DNA from: Nematostella vectensis
Lineage: Eukaryota > Cnidaria > Anthozoa > Actiniaria > Edwardsiidae
DNA: 64,000 bases
Direction of reading: 5' to 3'
Assembly (NCBI RefSeq): GCF_932526225.1
Contig: NC_064044.1
Span: forward strand, 5,227,747 to 5,291,746
The notes under the pieces are model-generated. The model saw only the letters and a list, made by a program, of their open reading frames with translations, was not told where the DNA came from and did not search any database. The position numbers and the translations under genes were made by a program. This document shows positions 48,201 through 59,021 of this stretch, piece by piece (the stretch's first letter is position 1; each line of letters starts with the position of its first letter).

Positions 48201-51200
48201 CCGGTAGATACATGGGTAGTATGGGTAGCGCTTTCGATCATTTTTTTCATTTATCTAGAAGGCGCTATAAAAATCAACAATATTTTTTTCGATTAAAGTC
48301 AAAATTTGACGGTTGAGGGGGAGGTTAGTCGAACCGCCGAAAAAAATAAACGGGTTGGGGGGTACAAACCGAGTGTCGCACCCTATCTCTTGGTCGATAA
48401 GCGGCCTAGGCATGACTAGCCTTTAGCATCCGGGGTAGAAAAAGTCGATATCATAAGGAAAGAACTGTTTGAAGTTTCCACAGGTAGCCCACTTACCCGG
48501 TTCTTTGTTGCGTTGATTCCCGACATTAGAATTATCTGCGCCATTGCCAGATTGGCGACGAGGTTCACACGGATCTGCGTCTTCTCCAGTTGGCGATTCC
48601 TGATAAATAAAATGAGAAATGATGGTTGCAATTCATAAAGTGATTCATAAAAGTTTTCAAAAAGAACTTGCGAAAATACAAGAGAAAACTGATGTTTCCC
48701 TTCCCTTGGACAAAGTTTCCTAGCTACGGCAAGAGAAGCTTTGAGTTTTAACATTTTGTTTATTTGATTTACTTACAGAAATGTAAGGTAGGTAATGATG
48801 GTGGAAAGTTCACCAAAAAGTGAGAGGAAGAGGCCGACATACGAGACGACAGCAAGCCCCAGCTCATGCTCTTCAAGAACCTTCAAGCAAAGAGATCATC
48901 ACAACAAAGTAAACGAAATGATTTAGTCATCTTGACCGGCGAAAAAAACCCTTTGAGGAGCTGGGAAGGCCATGGCCGTGATCAAATCTTAACTTCCCCC
49001 TACTACAGCAAAGAAATAGGACCGTGACCCTGATCAAATCTAAACTTCCCCCTACTACAGCAAAGCAATAAGACCATGACCCTGATCAAATCCAAACTTC
49101 CCCCTACTACAGCGAAGCAGTCATATTGTATAGGAGTTAAACAAATCGATATGAAGCACTATTTCTCTGCATTTGGTAAAAACATATAGATATACTTGGT
49201 TCCTTGGTTTTATAACTGCCATTCGCTATTTGCGCCGAGAACGATTTCCAAATATTTTTATGATTTATGCACAAGTTGCTGCGCCTAAATCTCAATTTTC
49301 AAAGCGTGAAATAAACTAGTCTACATTTTTTCACCCTTCCCTACCAATAAAAAAAAACTTGTCAGGGTGTTTTGATATAGTAGGTGAGGGTTCGTTACCT
49401 TTTCTGGTGTCATTTGCATTAAGACCGCAAAATTTGTCAAGTGATCGCAGGCGCAGATTGTCTGTGTCGCCGATGACGTCACTACGCGGCATCCTTCCTC
49501 CGACCAGGCGCCAACTTGATCCAAACTGATGGCGAATAGTAGAGTTTCTTTAGGTAAAATAAAGATAAAGCTGCAAACTACCTCAAATGGAGGTACCTTG
49601 AGTTATTTGGAGCTAAATTATTCCAGACTAAACAAGACGCATTGCTTTTTCTAGCGCGAAACAACATCGACAAATAGACTTCTGCAAGGGAGGCTATTCT
49701 TTCCAAAACGATATTGATGCGTTTACCCAACCCTTGTCCCTATTACTCTACTGCGACCTTCTTCTATGTCTATTGTTTTCTCTCCCATTCTTCCTTCGCA
49801 CGATATTGATGCGTTTACCCAACACTTGTCCCTATTTCTCTACTGCGACCTTCTTCTATGTCTATTGTTTTCTCTCCCACTCTTCCTTCGCACGATATTG
49901 ATGCGTTTACCCAACCCTTGTCCCTATTTCTCTACTGTGACCTTCTTCTATGTCTATTGTTTTCTCTCCCACTCTTCCTTCGCACGATATTGATGCGTTT
50001 ACCCAACCCTTGTCCCTATTTCTCTACTGTGACCTTCTTCTATGTCTATTGTTTTCTCTCCCACTATTCCTTCGCACGATATTGATGCGTTTACCCAACC
50101 CTTGTCCCTATTTCTCTACTTCGACCTTCTTCTATGTCTATTGTTTTCTCTCCCACTCTTCCTTCGCACGATTCCTTCTCACCAAGGTTCCTAAGAAGCT
50201 CTCGATTTTCCCTAAAGAGCGACATGTGCTGCTAAGGTAGCCACGGTAGCGCGCGTCGCGCTAAAGATATCTTGCAGGTTTTTTAATTATTACTTACTTT
50301 TTGGACGTCTTCCAGAACACACAATCAGAAGAACTGGTATCTTGAGTTTTCTAAAGAAGGAATGTCAGATTAATAGTAGTATCAATTTCAGGCTGCAGCT
50401 ATCAAATAATCGGATCACCCAAAACTTCTTGATTATAACCTGAAAGAAACGCAACATTTTTTTTGTTTGTTGACGAGCCTGAATGAATGCGATTATCTTA
50501 TCTGGTTAATAAATACATAGAATATTGAAACCTATACTCTCTATATCTATTAAATCGTCTGCTTAGCCTATGATTATTTTTAGGGTAGAAATCAAAATCA
50601 GAAGTAAATCAACCTTGGGCTAATAACTGTACAATTCCCGATCAAGTAGAACACTCGCCTTTCTCTCCTTTATCTCCTGTGAATATTTACCTTAAAGTGG
50701 GGAAAAACAGCTTCAAGTGGTCGGTAAATGGGGATTCAACGGCATATATTTACCTTCAAGTGTGGAAATACCAGATTCACGTGGTCAGTAAATGAGGGTT
50801 CGACAACTTTTATTTACCTTCAAGTGTGGAAATACCAGCCTCACGTGGTCAGTAAATGGGGGTGTGACGCGCGGAAGGATGGAGCATGACAAAATCCTCG
50901 TATTCAATTTGCGCTCACTGAAAAAAAATATATAAGAGGAAAATGTGAAGCAATATTATCCTTACAAGTAGGGATTTTTGGGCTAACCTAGATGAACGGG
51001 GAAGAAGGCTATAATAGGGGACTTGCGCTAAGAGACCGTGTGACTTTTTGGATTGAAAACTCGCTCGCACCACGCTTTTAGCAGTAAATTAACAAAAAAG
51101 GAACTTATCTAGTTAGCATTTACGAATAAAGCTAGAATTGTTTTTTTCAGAAAGGGTTTATTTTAATTTTAACATTTTGTCGTCGTGTGCTTTCGCCAGT

Positions 51201-54200
51201 CGGGCGCCGTCATTTCTGTGTTTGTTCAGGTTTGGATTTGCCACCCAAGTGGTCACGTGATTTTTTAGCGCAATTCCCCTTTCGTATCTTACCAGGCGAT
51301 TCGATAGAATTACGTTCAGGGGCGTCCTTTTCGGACGGAAGGGGTCTGATTTGATATATTTAGGTGCTCATAGCCTCGGGCCTATTCAGCAGCTGCTGTC
51401 ATAGATTTCTTATATCATTTAATCTTGTGAGAAAATCGCGAACCATTGGACACATAGTCAGCCACACCTTGTTATTAGTTCTATTCAAAATTGTAACACA
51501 ACTACAAAAAGAAATAAAAAAGTGACTATGTAAAAACAAAGTTGTTAACTCCAATTACAAAATATAACAAAGAATAGATTTTTCAAAACTACCATATAAA
51601 AATTGATGCTTTTTTAGAATATGACATTACAGGGAAACCTCCGCATAACGATATCACGGTACAAAGTTTTTCAGATCACGCTAACGGTAGAAAGTATATA
51701 GAAAATTATATAAAGATTATTTCCCTGTCTTGTATCGAGCTGCTATAACATTACGTAAAACATAAAACTGACTGAAAAAAGACTTTCCAAATCGCAATGA
51801 AATAGATACAACCCCCCCCCCCTCCAAACACAAACACACACACGCACACACTAAGAAGTAGGCTGAAGCAAAATCTTTCGTCCTTGATAATATCTGCACT
51901 TTGCAGAAATAAGAAGAGGAAACCTCGATCAGGCAACTCAAAGCCGCTTACCCGTTATCTGTGTTAGTTTCTGACGACGAGACTAGGTCGTCTTTGTAAA
52001 TAATCGTCACAATCCGTTTTTCTGCAAGATATGGAATATTGTATTATGTCTTCATACAGTGGAATGTTGACACACTCAAAGCTTTGGTAACTCAATCTCC
52101 CGCAAACTTAAAGTGATATTTTGTGTTAAAGTATTGTTTCTATAATTTATCTTATCTTGATTACATTTGAAAGACACGTCTTAGCACAAAGAAAGTGCAC
52201 CCCGGTAATAATGTTATTTTGGGGTTCAGTTTTTCAGGGTTTTTGTATTTGAAGTTTTAGCTCGCAAAATAGAAATAGTACTTAATGTGAATTGTGTGAA
52301 GCGGAGGTGAAAGAAAGTCCCTATGATCACTCTCCCTCCCCGGATCCGAAACTGTTGTTTATCGTTCATTACCTTGGCTACCGATGACAGATGATGGCAA
52401 GGTTATCTGCACATCGTGTATGTCTGTGTGCTCACTGGGAAGGGTGATATCTGAAGTTGAGGAGTTCGTGGGATCTACGATTATCATCTCGATACCTGAC
52501 AAACAAAGAACACACAAAGTTTAGTATAGAGGAAATAAAGATGTAGTTAAAAGAATTTAACAAGTAAACAATTAGAAAAGGTTAAGGAAGGAATAAATTT
52601 ACTGAGGGGTAGGGGTGCGGTCCCTCAAGGAGAAAGGAATCCCCTGATATGGGTTTCCCTGGAGTGACGATAACAACGTTGATGATTGTGGTGATGATGA
52701 TCATGATGATAAACGATGATTATGATAACAATAACTGCGACTAAAAGGATAACCAAATAGAAGTACCAATGTTCTTGTTGTTTATCATCAGTCGATTGTT
52801 TTCGCCATCTATGTGGTGCTCGGCGTATTCCAAAGCGAATGACTCAATATCCTCGACTATCGCCATCCGCGACGAAGTGCCCATAACCTGTTGAAGGCTT
52901 GCAAGCTCATCCACCATCCCCTCGTAAGCCTTAGAAACTTGCTGTGAAAGATAAATTCAAATAAGGGTTGAAACGTCATCGACGTTTCAACCCCCCCCCC
53001 CCCCAAAAAAAAAAAAAGAAGAATTGAAGCGGACTCCAAAATATGGTATTGTCCAAAAAAGAAAATGGTCGAGCAAGGACAAAAAACAAAAGTTTAAAAG
53101 AAACAGTTTGATATGATAATAATGGTAGGTCAAGAAAAAACTTTAATAAAAAATCCGTAGAATAACTAGTTGGTCAGGGTTAACGTGCTGCAATCAGCGA
53201 AAAATCACAAGGTACACTAAAGAAAAGACCAATCTTTGACAGGCGCAGGGAAAATGTCTGTTGTGTTTGATCTATACCTGCATTGAATTTCTGTCTTCCA
53301 CGCTTAGTTGTGAGATTCGCTCCTTGAATGCACCCAGCTACAAGACATCAAAGCACGTGGTAACAAAACGAGACAATAAACGGGGGAAGCGGGTATAGGG
53401 GCGGACAGACTGAATTTAAATTCTTGAAACAATTTTTCAACAATTCCTTTCAAAAGTATTTCCGTAAAAAGAATAAAAGATCGAAACAGATAATAAAAAA
53501 TGAGAAACTTTGACTGTAGAACCTCTATATAACTTGCGACCGGAAAATAAGACCTTTATATTTAAGTATGCATTTCCGCCATATGCATTTGGAAATGCAT
53601 ACCTAAATTTACGAAAACGAAATTCCAAAATAATTGTATTAGAATTAGAAGTCTTAAGAGAAAAAAGTCGAACTTTGTCATCTTTCGTCAAAGATTACCT
53701 ATTTGGTCTCAAAAATGACTTTAATATAACTTTCAGCTACAAAATAACTTACAATGCCAGCACTAGATATGATTGTCCTGGACGCTTTAACAGTGACAGA
53801 CGCAGTCGGGGTAACAGCGAGCGTCGCCGTCTGTACATGCGTGCGCAATGTAGTCACGTGTTCGAAAAGTGCTGGAGTACTTGGGTGATCTCCCGATGTA
53901 CTTTGCGGGCTTGGAAGCGTCTTGGTCACTTGACTATTCGCGTTTAGGGATGAACTTGTCATGGTTTGTGCCGTTGTTTGCGTGCTTCGTGTTATTGATA
54001 TATTTCCTGCTGTGAGCAAAATGAAGTTGCGATGATATGGGAAATTAAATAGTAGCGTTTTCGTTGCAATATTAAAAATGGCGAAAGCACTTATGAATTA
54101 GCTTTCTTAAAATAACCCATCAAACACACCCAACACATAAAACACGCACGAGGCAAACATGCACGTTTTCTCAGACATAATATCAGATGCGTCATTTTTT

Positions 54201-55898
54201 ACAATAAAATTTTGCTGTTGTGTTATTACGGGATTAACATATAACATAGCTGCCTATTGCTTAAGATGAATATTTTTGATGGAAAGGTTCCAATGCATTT
54301 TATATTATTGGCAAAGGAAAGAGGTTGCTAAAAGCGTGTGAATCAAATTGAAATGCGATTTTGAAATGACACGTACAACTTTTTCTTCGTGTGCCTTGAA
54401 TGGGCACGTCACATACTGATTCCACATCAAAGTATTATTCTGGGACCTTGTGCACACAATCCCCCTTGGCGGCAAAAAAGTGGGCCATTTCCTAATAAGC
54501 AATCTTCAAACACTGTTTTTCCATTGATTCCTATGACTGCGCATCTCCCCCCACCCCCCCCCCCCCCCACCCCAGTCAATCCTGGGAACGCGCCTTGCCT
54601 TTTGTTGTTGAAGAGCAATAGACATAACGAGGTCCACCCCCTTAATATTGTTAATCTTCTGTCCGTTTGACCCGAGAGTTGTGGCTTACCTATATTGCTT
54701 AACCCCTCGCATATGTAACCAAAAGTTCCATTGCAATCCTGTCTCTGGAACTTATAAAACCCTGTATTCAACGTATAACACGCCGGTGGGGTAGCCCTCG
54801 AGTTGACAAGAAGCCAGTGGACGGAGCCACCGGTAACCCATGACAACTGTTGATTGACGTCGCAGCTAAGACCTATCCAGAGAGGGCCCTGACTACTTCG
54901 CGCAAGCGCTCGAGCACGTGATATCTTGCCGCCACTATCTAACACTGCTAGGTTCCCGCCTTTTTGCTGACAGCTCAGGTTTGCCTCTGCCCAGGTTTCT
55001 AGGTTTGTGATGGTAGAAAATTCCGGATCGCTACCAGAGGCTTTTCTCGCTGAAAAAAAAATCAAATAACCCTTTTATAGAACGACTTTAGTTTTAAGCT
55101 TTTCGCACTTGAAGATTTTTCCTGGAAAAACTAAAAAACTATGCTCATATGGCGCAAAAAATCTGAGCCCCACGAAAATGAAAACAACCTTCTTTTTATA
55201 TTCAAAACATGCTGCAGTATCATAAATTGAATAAAATTTGCATTTGCCTTAGTTTACTAGATAACTTCAGCTGAGTTTCACAGCTCATTGCTATCAAACG
55301 GTACATCATTTGCTAACTTAACGTGTCCCACCGTTGGAGGAATTCAGAGATGGAGTTCTTAGCTATGAATTGTGCTTTACCCATTGGTGCATTCCATAAT
55401 TAAAGTAAGAATTGATAACAACTTAGCAAATTCATATCGGGATTTATATTTAAACCGATTATCAAGATGTAAATATGTTAGACTCGATATTCCATACTTT
55501 CCACAAAATATATACCTTAACATGGTTAAATTTGCTATTAGTGTGAAATAGGTTTTCTTGTTTTCTTGTTATGTTTGGTTAGCGGTTGCCTTGTTTTGCT
55601 CATTATAATATATCGCTTGAGGTGTGCATTTTCTATTTTAGTTTAGATTTGCTATCATGTGCGCTAATAGAACAGTGGACAAAACGCGCGTCTGTTTTTG
55701 CTAACTAACTTTACAATGTCTCAAAATAAATGACCATGTTTTCTTTAGAACATTCCCGCTATGATTGTTCTATACTTTAATGCTGACTTTCCAGAGAAAC
55801 TCATCTTTTCCAAGCGAGAATCATTCATTTACGTTATTTATTTACTCACCAAATTCCAAAATCGAACAGGCAAGTAGTATTTTTGGAAGCAAAGCCAT
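40939..55898 (-). CDS. Gene E: adhesion GPCR with N-terminal C-type lectin domain, 18 exons, 735 aa
   Basis: Exons (5' to 3'): 55850-55898, 54690-55049, 53753-54009, 53278-53337, 52767-52941, 52373-52495, 51952-52021, 50298-50333, 49399-49525, 48777-48880, 48497-48599, 47882-48032, 44962-45046, 44684-44750, 42923-43014, 42402-42531, 41792-41833, 40939-41115. Phases agree at all 17 junctions and sum to 2208 nt. Layout: signal peptide [14 protein letters not shown]-type lectin domain (about 25-133); Ser/Thr stalk (137-222); GAIN region (222-365); GPS with CVFW and [13 protein letters not shown], cleavage expected between L406 and T407; TM1 about 424-453, TM3 with [16 protein letters not shown]5 [12 protein letters not shown]6 [14 protein letters not shown]7 GFMIFVFHC; cytoplasmic tail of about 65 residues. 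It should sit in the plasma membrane, cut into two associated fragments, with TNFAVLMQM as tethered agonist. The lectin lacks EPN or QPD, so calcium-dependent sugar binding is doubtful. Confidence 0.87.
41792..48880 (-). CDS. Gene E seven-transmembrane exons
   Basis: TM1 48777-48880 ([19 protein letters not shown]), TM2 48497-48599 ([14 protein letters not shown]), TM3 47882-48032, TM4 44962-45046 ([16 protein letters not shown]), TM5 44684-44750 and 42923-43014 ([10 protein letters not shown] then ICL3), TM6 42402-42531, TM7 41792-41833 (42 nt). Class B2 hallmarks are kept: the Cys in the TM3 start region, CW in extracellular loop 2 (HFCWLAHAN), and LNSLQGF between TM6 and TM7. The intron between the TM3 and TM4 exons holds the GGT array; a hammerhead-bearing element lies between the TM5 exons and the MITE at 42119 follows TM6. 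Confidence 0.87.
42119..42365. mobile_element. MITE family 1, copy c (opposite orientation)
   Basis: GGGGACTTGCGCTTAGAGATCACGTGACC at the left and GAGTCACGTGATCTCTTAGCGCAAA at the right. The interior is reversed relative to the copies at 13056 and 26641 (GGTGGCAAATTC near the left end, TTAAGCCTGAGCGGGCGCG at the right). It ends 36 bp from the TM6 exon of gene E. Confidence 0.87.
43250..43688. mobile_element. 439-bp foldback element carrying a hammerhead ribozyme
   Basis: Terminal inverted repeats of about 53 bp: GGACTTTAGAAGCACACTAG ... at 43250-43302 and its complement at 43636-43688, ending TGCTTCTAAAGTCC. An extra inverted copy of the tip (TGTGTGTATGCTAGG ... TTTTAAAGTCC, 43302-43332) lets the left end fold on itself. 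TAAGAGG occurs directly outside both ends and may be a target duplication. The interior has GTTCGAGTC (about 43490), matching the pol III B-box consensus, and the hammerhead at 43540-43602. It lies in an intron of gene E. Superfamily unknown. Confidence 0.78.
43540..43602 (+). ncRNA. Hammerhead ribozyme, type I-like, very short stem III
   Basis: All core elements are present in order: CTGACGA (43560-43566), stem II GTCC/GGAC with a TAATAA loop (43567-43580), GAAA (43581-43584) and the cleavage triplet GTC (43590-43592). Stem I is CCATG (43555-43559) with CATGG (43593-43597), extended by GGCAA (43540-43544) with TTGCC (43598-43602), leaving an internal loop of about ten bases on one side that could contact loop II. 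Stem III would be ACAG/CTGT with no loop, so the unit is probably active only as a dimer, as known for hammerheads in retrozymes and Penelope-like elements. Cleavage is expected after C43592. Confidence 0.82.
45075..45292. repeat. (GAT)n-rich simple repeat
   Basis: Imperfect GAT/GAC/AAC trinucleotides with an uninterrupted GAT run at about 45215-45263, inside the gene E intron before the TM4 exon. Low-complexity frames here are not genes. Confidence 0.92.
46073..47755. repeat. GGT/TAT-rich array with 711-bp higher-order repeat
   Basis: About 1.68 kb of GGT runs punctuated by TATTAT (GGTGGTTATTATGGTGG). The order of run lengths at 46296-46913 is repeated exactly at 47007-47624, so the array contains a recent 711-bp duplication. 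It lies 127 bp from the TM3 exon in a gene E intron; the transcript strand is the ACC-rich one. Long GGT tracts on the template strand can form G-quadruplexes. The plus-strand Gly-Tyr frame of over 600 codons is a by-product. Confidence 0.95.
48130..48287 (+). mobile_element. tRNA-derived SINE-like element
   Basis: An A-box-like TTAGCGCGTCAGCG at 48150 and a good B-box GAGTTCGATTCTCC at 48190 are spaced about 40 bp apart, like a tRNA head, followed by an unrelated body and the tail AAGGCGCTATAAAAATCAACAATA. The head does not fold into an obvious functional tRNA. A similar B-box fragment (GAGTTCGACTCCGG) occurs near 36253. Confidence 0.62.
49399..50333 (-). CDS. Gene E GPS motif, split over a 36-nt microexon and the next exon
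   Basis: The GPS is encoded by 50298-50333 ([11 protein letters not shown]) and 49399-49525 (VGAWSEEGC ... [13 protein letters not shown]). All four GPS cysteines, both tryptophans and the HLT catalytic tripeptide are present, so autoproteolysis is expected. The 36-nt exon is phase 2 on both sides; skipping it would keep frame but remove the first GPS cysteine and CVFW, giving a non-cleaving receptor. The intron between them carries a 92-bp tandem array. Confidence 0.83.
49708..50172. repeat. 92-bp tandem array, five units
   Basis: Units beginning ACGATATTGATGCG and ending CTCTTCCTTCGC repeat at 49708, 49800, 49892, 49984 and 50076 with one to four differences. The array is in the gene E intron that splits the GPS. 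Unlike other arrays here it does not include exon sequence. Confidence 0.94.
51017..51280. mobile_element. MITE family 1, copy d
   Basis: GGGGACTTGCGCTAAGAGACCGTGTGAC at the left and GGTCACGTGATTTTTTAGCG CAATTCCCC at the right. Interior shared with the other copies but more diverged (CGCACCACGCTTTTAGCAG, CGGGCGCCGTCATTTCTG). In a gene E intron. Confidence 0.85.
54690..55049 (-). CDS. Gene E C-type lectin domain exon
   Basis: A single phase-1 exon of 120 codons. Hallmarks are [34 protein letters not shown] and the closing C-x(n)-FGYIC. Four cysteines in the expected order support the fold. The usual EPN/QPD sugar-specificity triplet and WND are not seen (SVHWLLVN is in their place), so the ligand may be a protein or an unusual glycan. 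The fold is sometimes coupled to GPS-containing proteins such as polycystin-1. Confidence 0.85.
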
Positions 55899-56540
55899 CG
55901 TAAACCCCTTGGAGTGCTTAATATCCCTTTAAAAACAAAACAAACGGTCAACAATGTGTTCGCATCTTTGATCCAGTTCGTTTCAGATTGGTGGTTTTCT
56001 TCTTTCAGGATCTACTTCTATCTCTCCGATGTTTCTGGCATTTCGCTAATTTCGGGCCAGTCTTTGGGAAGAGAAGTTATCTTACAGATATAAGGTCATA
56101 TTTTCGTTTTGACTTTAGATAGGATGTTGCCAGACGTAGCTTAAAGTTCGAATAATTCAATTACTATTATTTTTGCTACTCTCATGGAATACTGAACTGT
56201 TTTCTTATAATTCTTATATTTCGTAAATTATTAAAAAGAAATTAAAAAAGTAATTAGAAGAAATTAAGATATACATAGGGGAACTTTAATATGTAAGACA
56301 CTTCGACATACTTTCAACTTTTGAAAAATATGAGAAAATTCCAATCTAAAATAGAAAAACTATTTCAAACAGAATAAGGTAAAGAATTTCCCCTTTGAGT
56401 TTGCTTAAAAGAAAGGAGAGACCCCAGGATCGATTTCAACTGATAAAAGTTATCAACTCTAGACAATGGGAGAGAAGATAAAATAGCTTCAGTTTAAATC
56501 GATAAAAGCTGATATTGCGGTGAAAACTTACCTTATATAA
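55899..56540 (-). promoter_or_regulatory. 5' UTR intron and upstream region of gene E
   Basis: The gene E start exon is preceded by TTTGTTTTTAAAG|GGATATTAAG (acceptor at about 55923 in the minus strand), and a donor consensus ATAAG|GTAAGTTTTC occurs at 56531. Together these suggest a 5' UTR exon above 56532, spliced by an intron of about 0.6 kb. Promoter position is therefore probably beyond 56560. This is inferred from splice motifs only. Confidence 0.5.
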
Positions 56541-59021
56541 AACACATTTGTGACTGGATTTTCCGTAAGAAACCCTCAATACATAACGATTCCTAACCGT
56601 AAACATCCGACAGGTGTAACGTGACTATCGTGTTCATTAACTTAAACAGAGAACTCATTTGGTGCTTCACAATAATGACTATTTGATTGGAGTCTTAGGT
56701 TCCCCTGTGCGTAAGCGAAGAGAAAACTTGATTTGAAAAATTACGAATTCTTATAATAACACGTATACTTTTATCTATTACTTTTTGCTTCAAATTGAAA
56801 GGATAGTTGTTAAAAAGGGTTTACATTTTACTTAGATTTTGGTTAAAAAGGTTATGATATGAAAATTAGTTGGTTTATGTAGAATATACTAACTAGTATA
56901 GTTTATTTATATTTGCTCATTGCTTGCACTTCATTATCAATGAAGTGCAAGCAAAATGATGCACTGTCTTGTTTCCGGTGTAAAACAGGTGCTAGAAATA
57001 GGGCTTTTGGTTAAAAAGGGAAGGTTTTATTTATGAGAGATTCGAGCTAGAACCCTCGGTATCTCGAATCGGAGTCGGAGTTTACTGCCAACTGTAATCT
57101 CAAATTGATAATTGAAAACTATAACAAATCTCCTCACAGTTTATGCTCATTTGAGCTAGCCTATGCACTCAAAAGTGGAACAAATGGTTTTTAATTTTAG
57201 TCTATATATTGTTGAACTGGTTTTTGTTTCGGAATAAAAAAGCTAGGTAAAGAAGCAATAACGCAAAGAAGGATCTCATTTTACATAGAAGAGAACAAAG
57301 GAAGTTAAAAAATTTCGTTTGAGACTTCGTCGAAATCAATTTGGTAACGGGAAGCTTTTTGATGTCTTGGTTCGTGTCATAGGGAGTCTGACCTCTATAA
57401 TTGCAACGCTGCATGACAAAAGCGCGAAGCAGCGCACCATGTGAAAATACAAGAGACGCACAGGGAGACAATTTAAGAGTCTCACGGGACACTAAGCAAA
57501 TCGTTTGCAGTTAGCTTGGCACAGAGTGGCGGATCTAGGATTTAGAAAGGGGTTTGACCTTTTTGACATTCTGTCGCGATATATTTTTTTTTCAGAATTT
57601 AAGGAAAATATATTTCATGTTACAAATTCTTCTACAAAATTTTGAGAATACTTTTATTTTCCCTGTTTGTGAAAATCGGGTTACTTATTAAAATTTTGAA
57701 TTACAGAGAACCAAAAGCGCTGCCAAAAAACTTGAAAAGCTCATGGGAAGGATCCAACACATTGCGTACTATATTTGCAGGCGTCGCAAATGACTCGATT
57801 CAGTGGATGAAAGCACCCTTCATATACGGCACCCGGTGCTCACTAGCTATTCCCTAATAACCCCTTTTCTTATCTGAGCTCATTGATGAGCTCATGTGCC
57901 TATGCCAGCGAATATTGTCTGGTTTTCGTCCAGTGGAAAGCTTCGCGATACATCGAATTCGGCTGTAACAATTTGCAACGAGTTTTCTTTTTTCAAAAAA
58001 GCTTTTTTTTTCGTCCAACAAGGGGGGTGACATTGTGGCACCGCCACTGTGGCAGAAGTTTATTACGGGGTGAACAGAGCTACACGGAGAGCACCAGACA
58101 CGGCGAAATATTGTACCAAAGAATGTTTGAGCGACTAGCAAACAGCCAAAATCCTAGCATTGGAGAAAACATCCATGATGTTGGCGCATTTTCTACACCG
58201 GTAAAAAAATAGCCTAGCTCTTTTCATGTGCAATTCCAAATGCAAATATGTGTAAACTAATAACACATAACAAAATCATATACTATTGTAATCGTTTTCA
58301 GGCGCGTACCTTAGTTTGGCTAAGTGTTTGTGTATGTGTGTGTGTGTGTGTGGGAGGGGGGGGGGGGGGGAGGGGTGAAGTCATAGGTATCATAAACGCC
58401 CTTTTTCCTTAACAGTTACTGTATTTATGTTTTTTTTCAGGGGGTGGGGAGTCATACCTCCGACCCCCTCCAGGGGGAGGGGGGGTATCGATATTTTCTG
58501 GAACTAACTTAATAAGAAATGACCCATATTTTGTTAGCTAAGTGGAGAGGAGTTAACGCGCCTGGTTTCATGACGTCTTGCACAGAGCAATGGCTTAGCA
58601 ATGCTAGGAGTTGTTTCTGGTGGCTCGCTCCATGAACATGCCTTAAAGGCATGCATTGGTAGTACGGGGGTTGATAGATGTATTTATTCAAATCCCGTCG
58701 CAAAGGTCTTTCCACCTAGATTACAGCCTATCAGCTTGACCAGCTTTATCTGCTTTTTCTGTCAAATTTCAGTATGGTCCGAAACCCAATTCTTTATTCA
58801 TGCATTTTATATGTATGTAGGTACCGATAATCATTTCATGCATTAATCTTTTACTTGTAAAGATTCGAGTGTTCGCCTTATAAAAGGCACGAAGTTTGTT
58901 CTTTAAGTAGTGTTCTTAAGTAATGGAAGAAGTGAATATTTCTTTTTAAGCTCTACTACACCTTTTTGAACTTAAATTCCTTGTGCTATAATTCATGATA
59001 AAAGCGGATTACAGCATAATT
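56541..59021. other. Intergenic between genes E and F
   Basis: No exon recognised. A perfect 16-bp hairpin with a 3-base spacer, TTGCTTGCACTTCATT/AATGAAGTGCAAGCAA, is at 56920-56954. A segment near 57533 (GGCGGATCTAGGATTT) matches the tips of MITE family 2, and poly-G/C blocks near 58350 and 58480 (CCCCCTCCAGGGGGAGGG) may mark other transposon ends. Minus-strand MRSFFALLLLYLAFLF at 57233-57282 looks like a hydrophobic leader but leads nowhere recognisable. Confidence 0.5.

Noticed and set aside
48150-48203. tRNA gene
   Set aside because: A- and B-box-like words are present but no acceptor stem or anticodon arm fits; a SINE head is more likely.
49766-50240. Frames reading [20 protein letters not shown] repeatedly
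   Set aside because: Produced by the 92-bp intronic array; the unit is not a multiple of three so frames cycle.
57202-58212. Possible secreted or transposon proteins in frames near 57233 and 57883
   Set aside because: Hydrophobic start or protein-like ends are visible, but no domain, splice context or repeat partner supports a gene.
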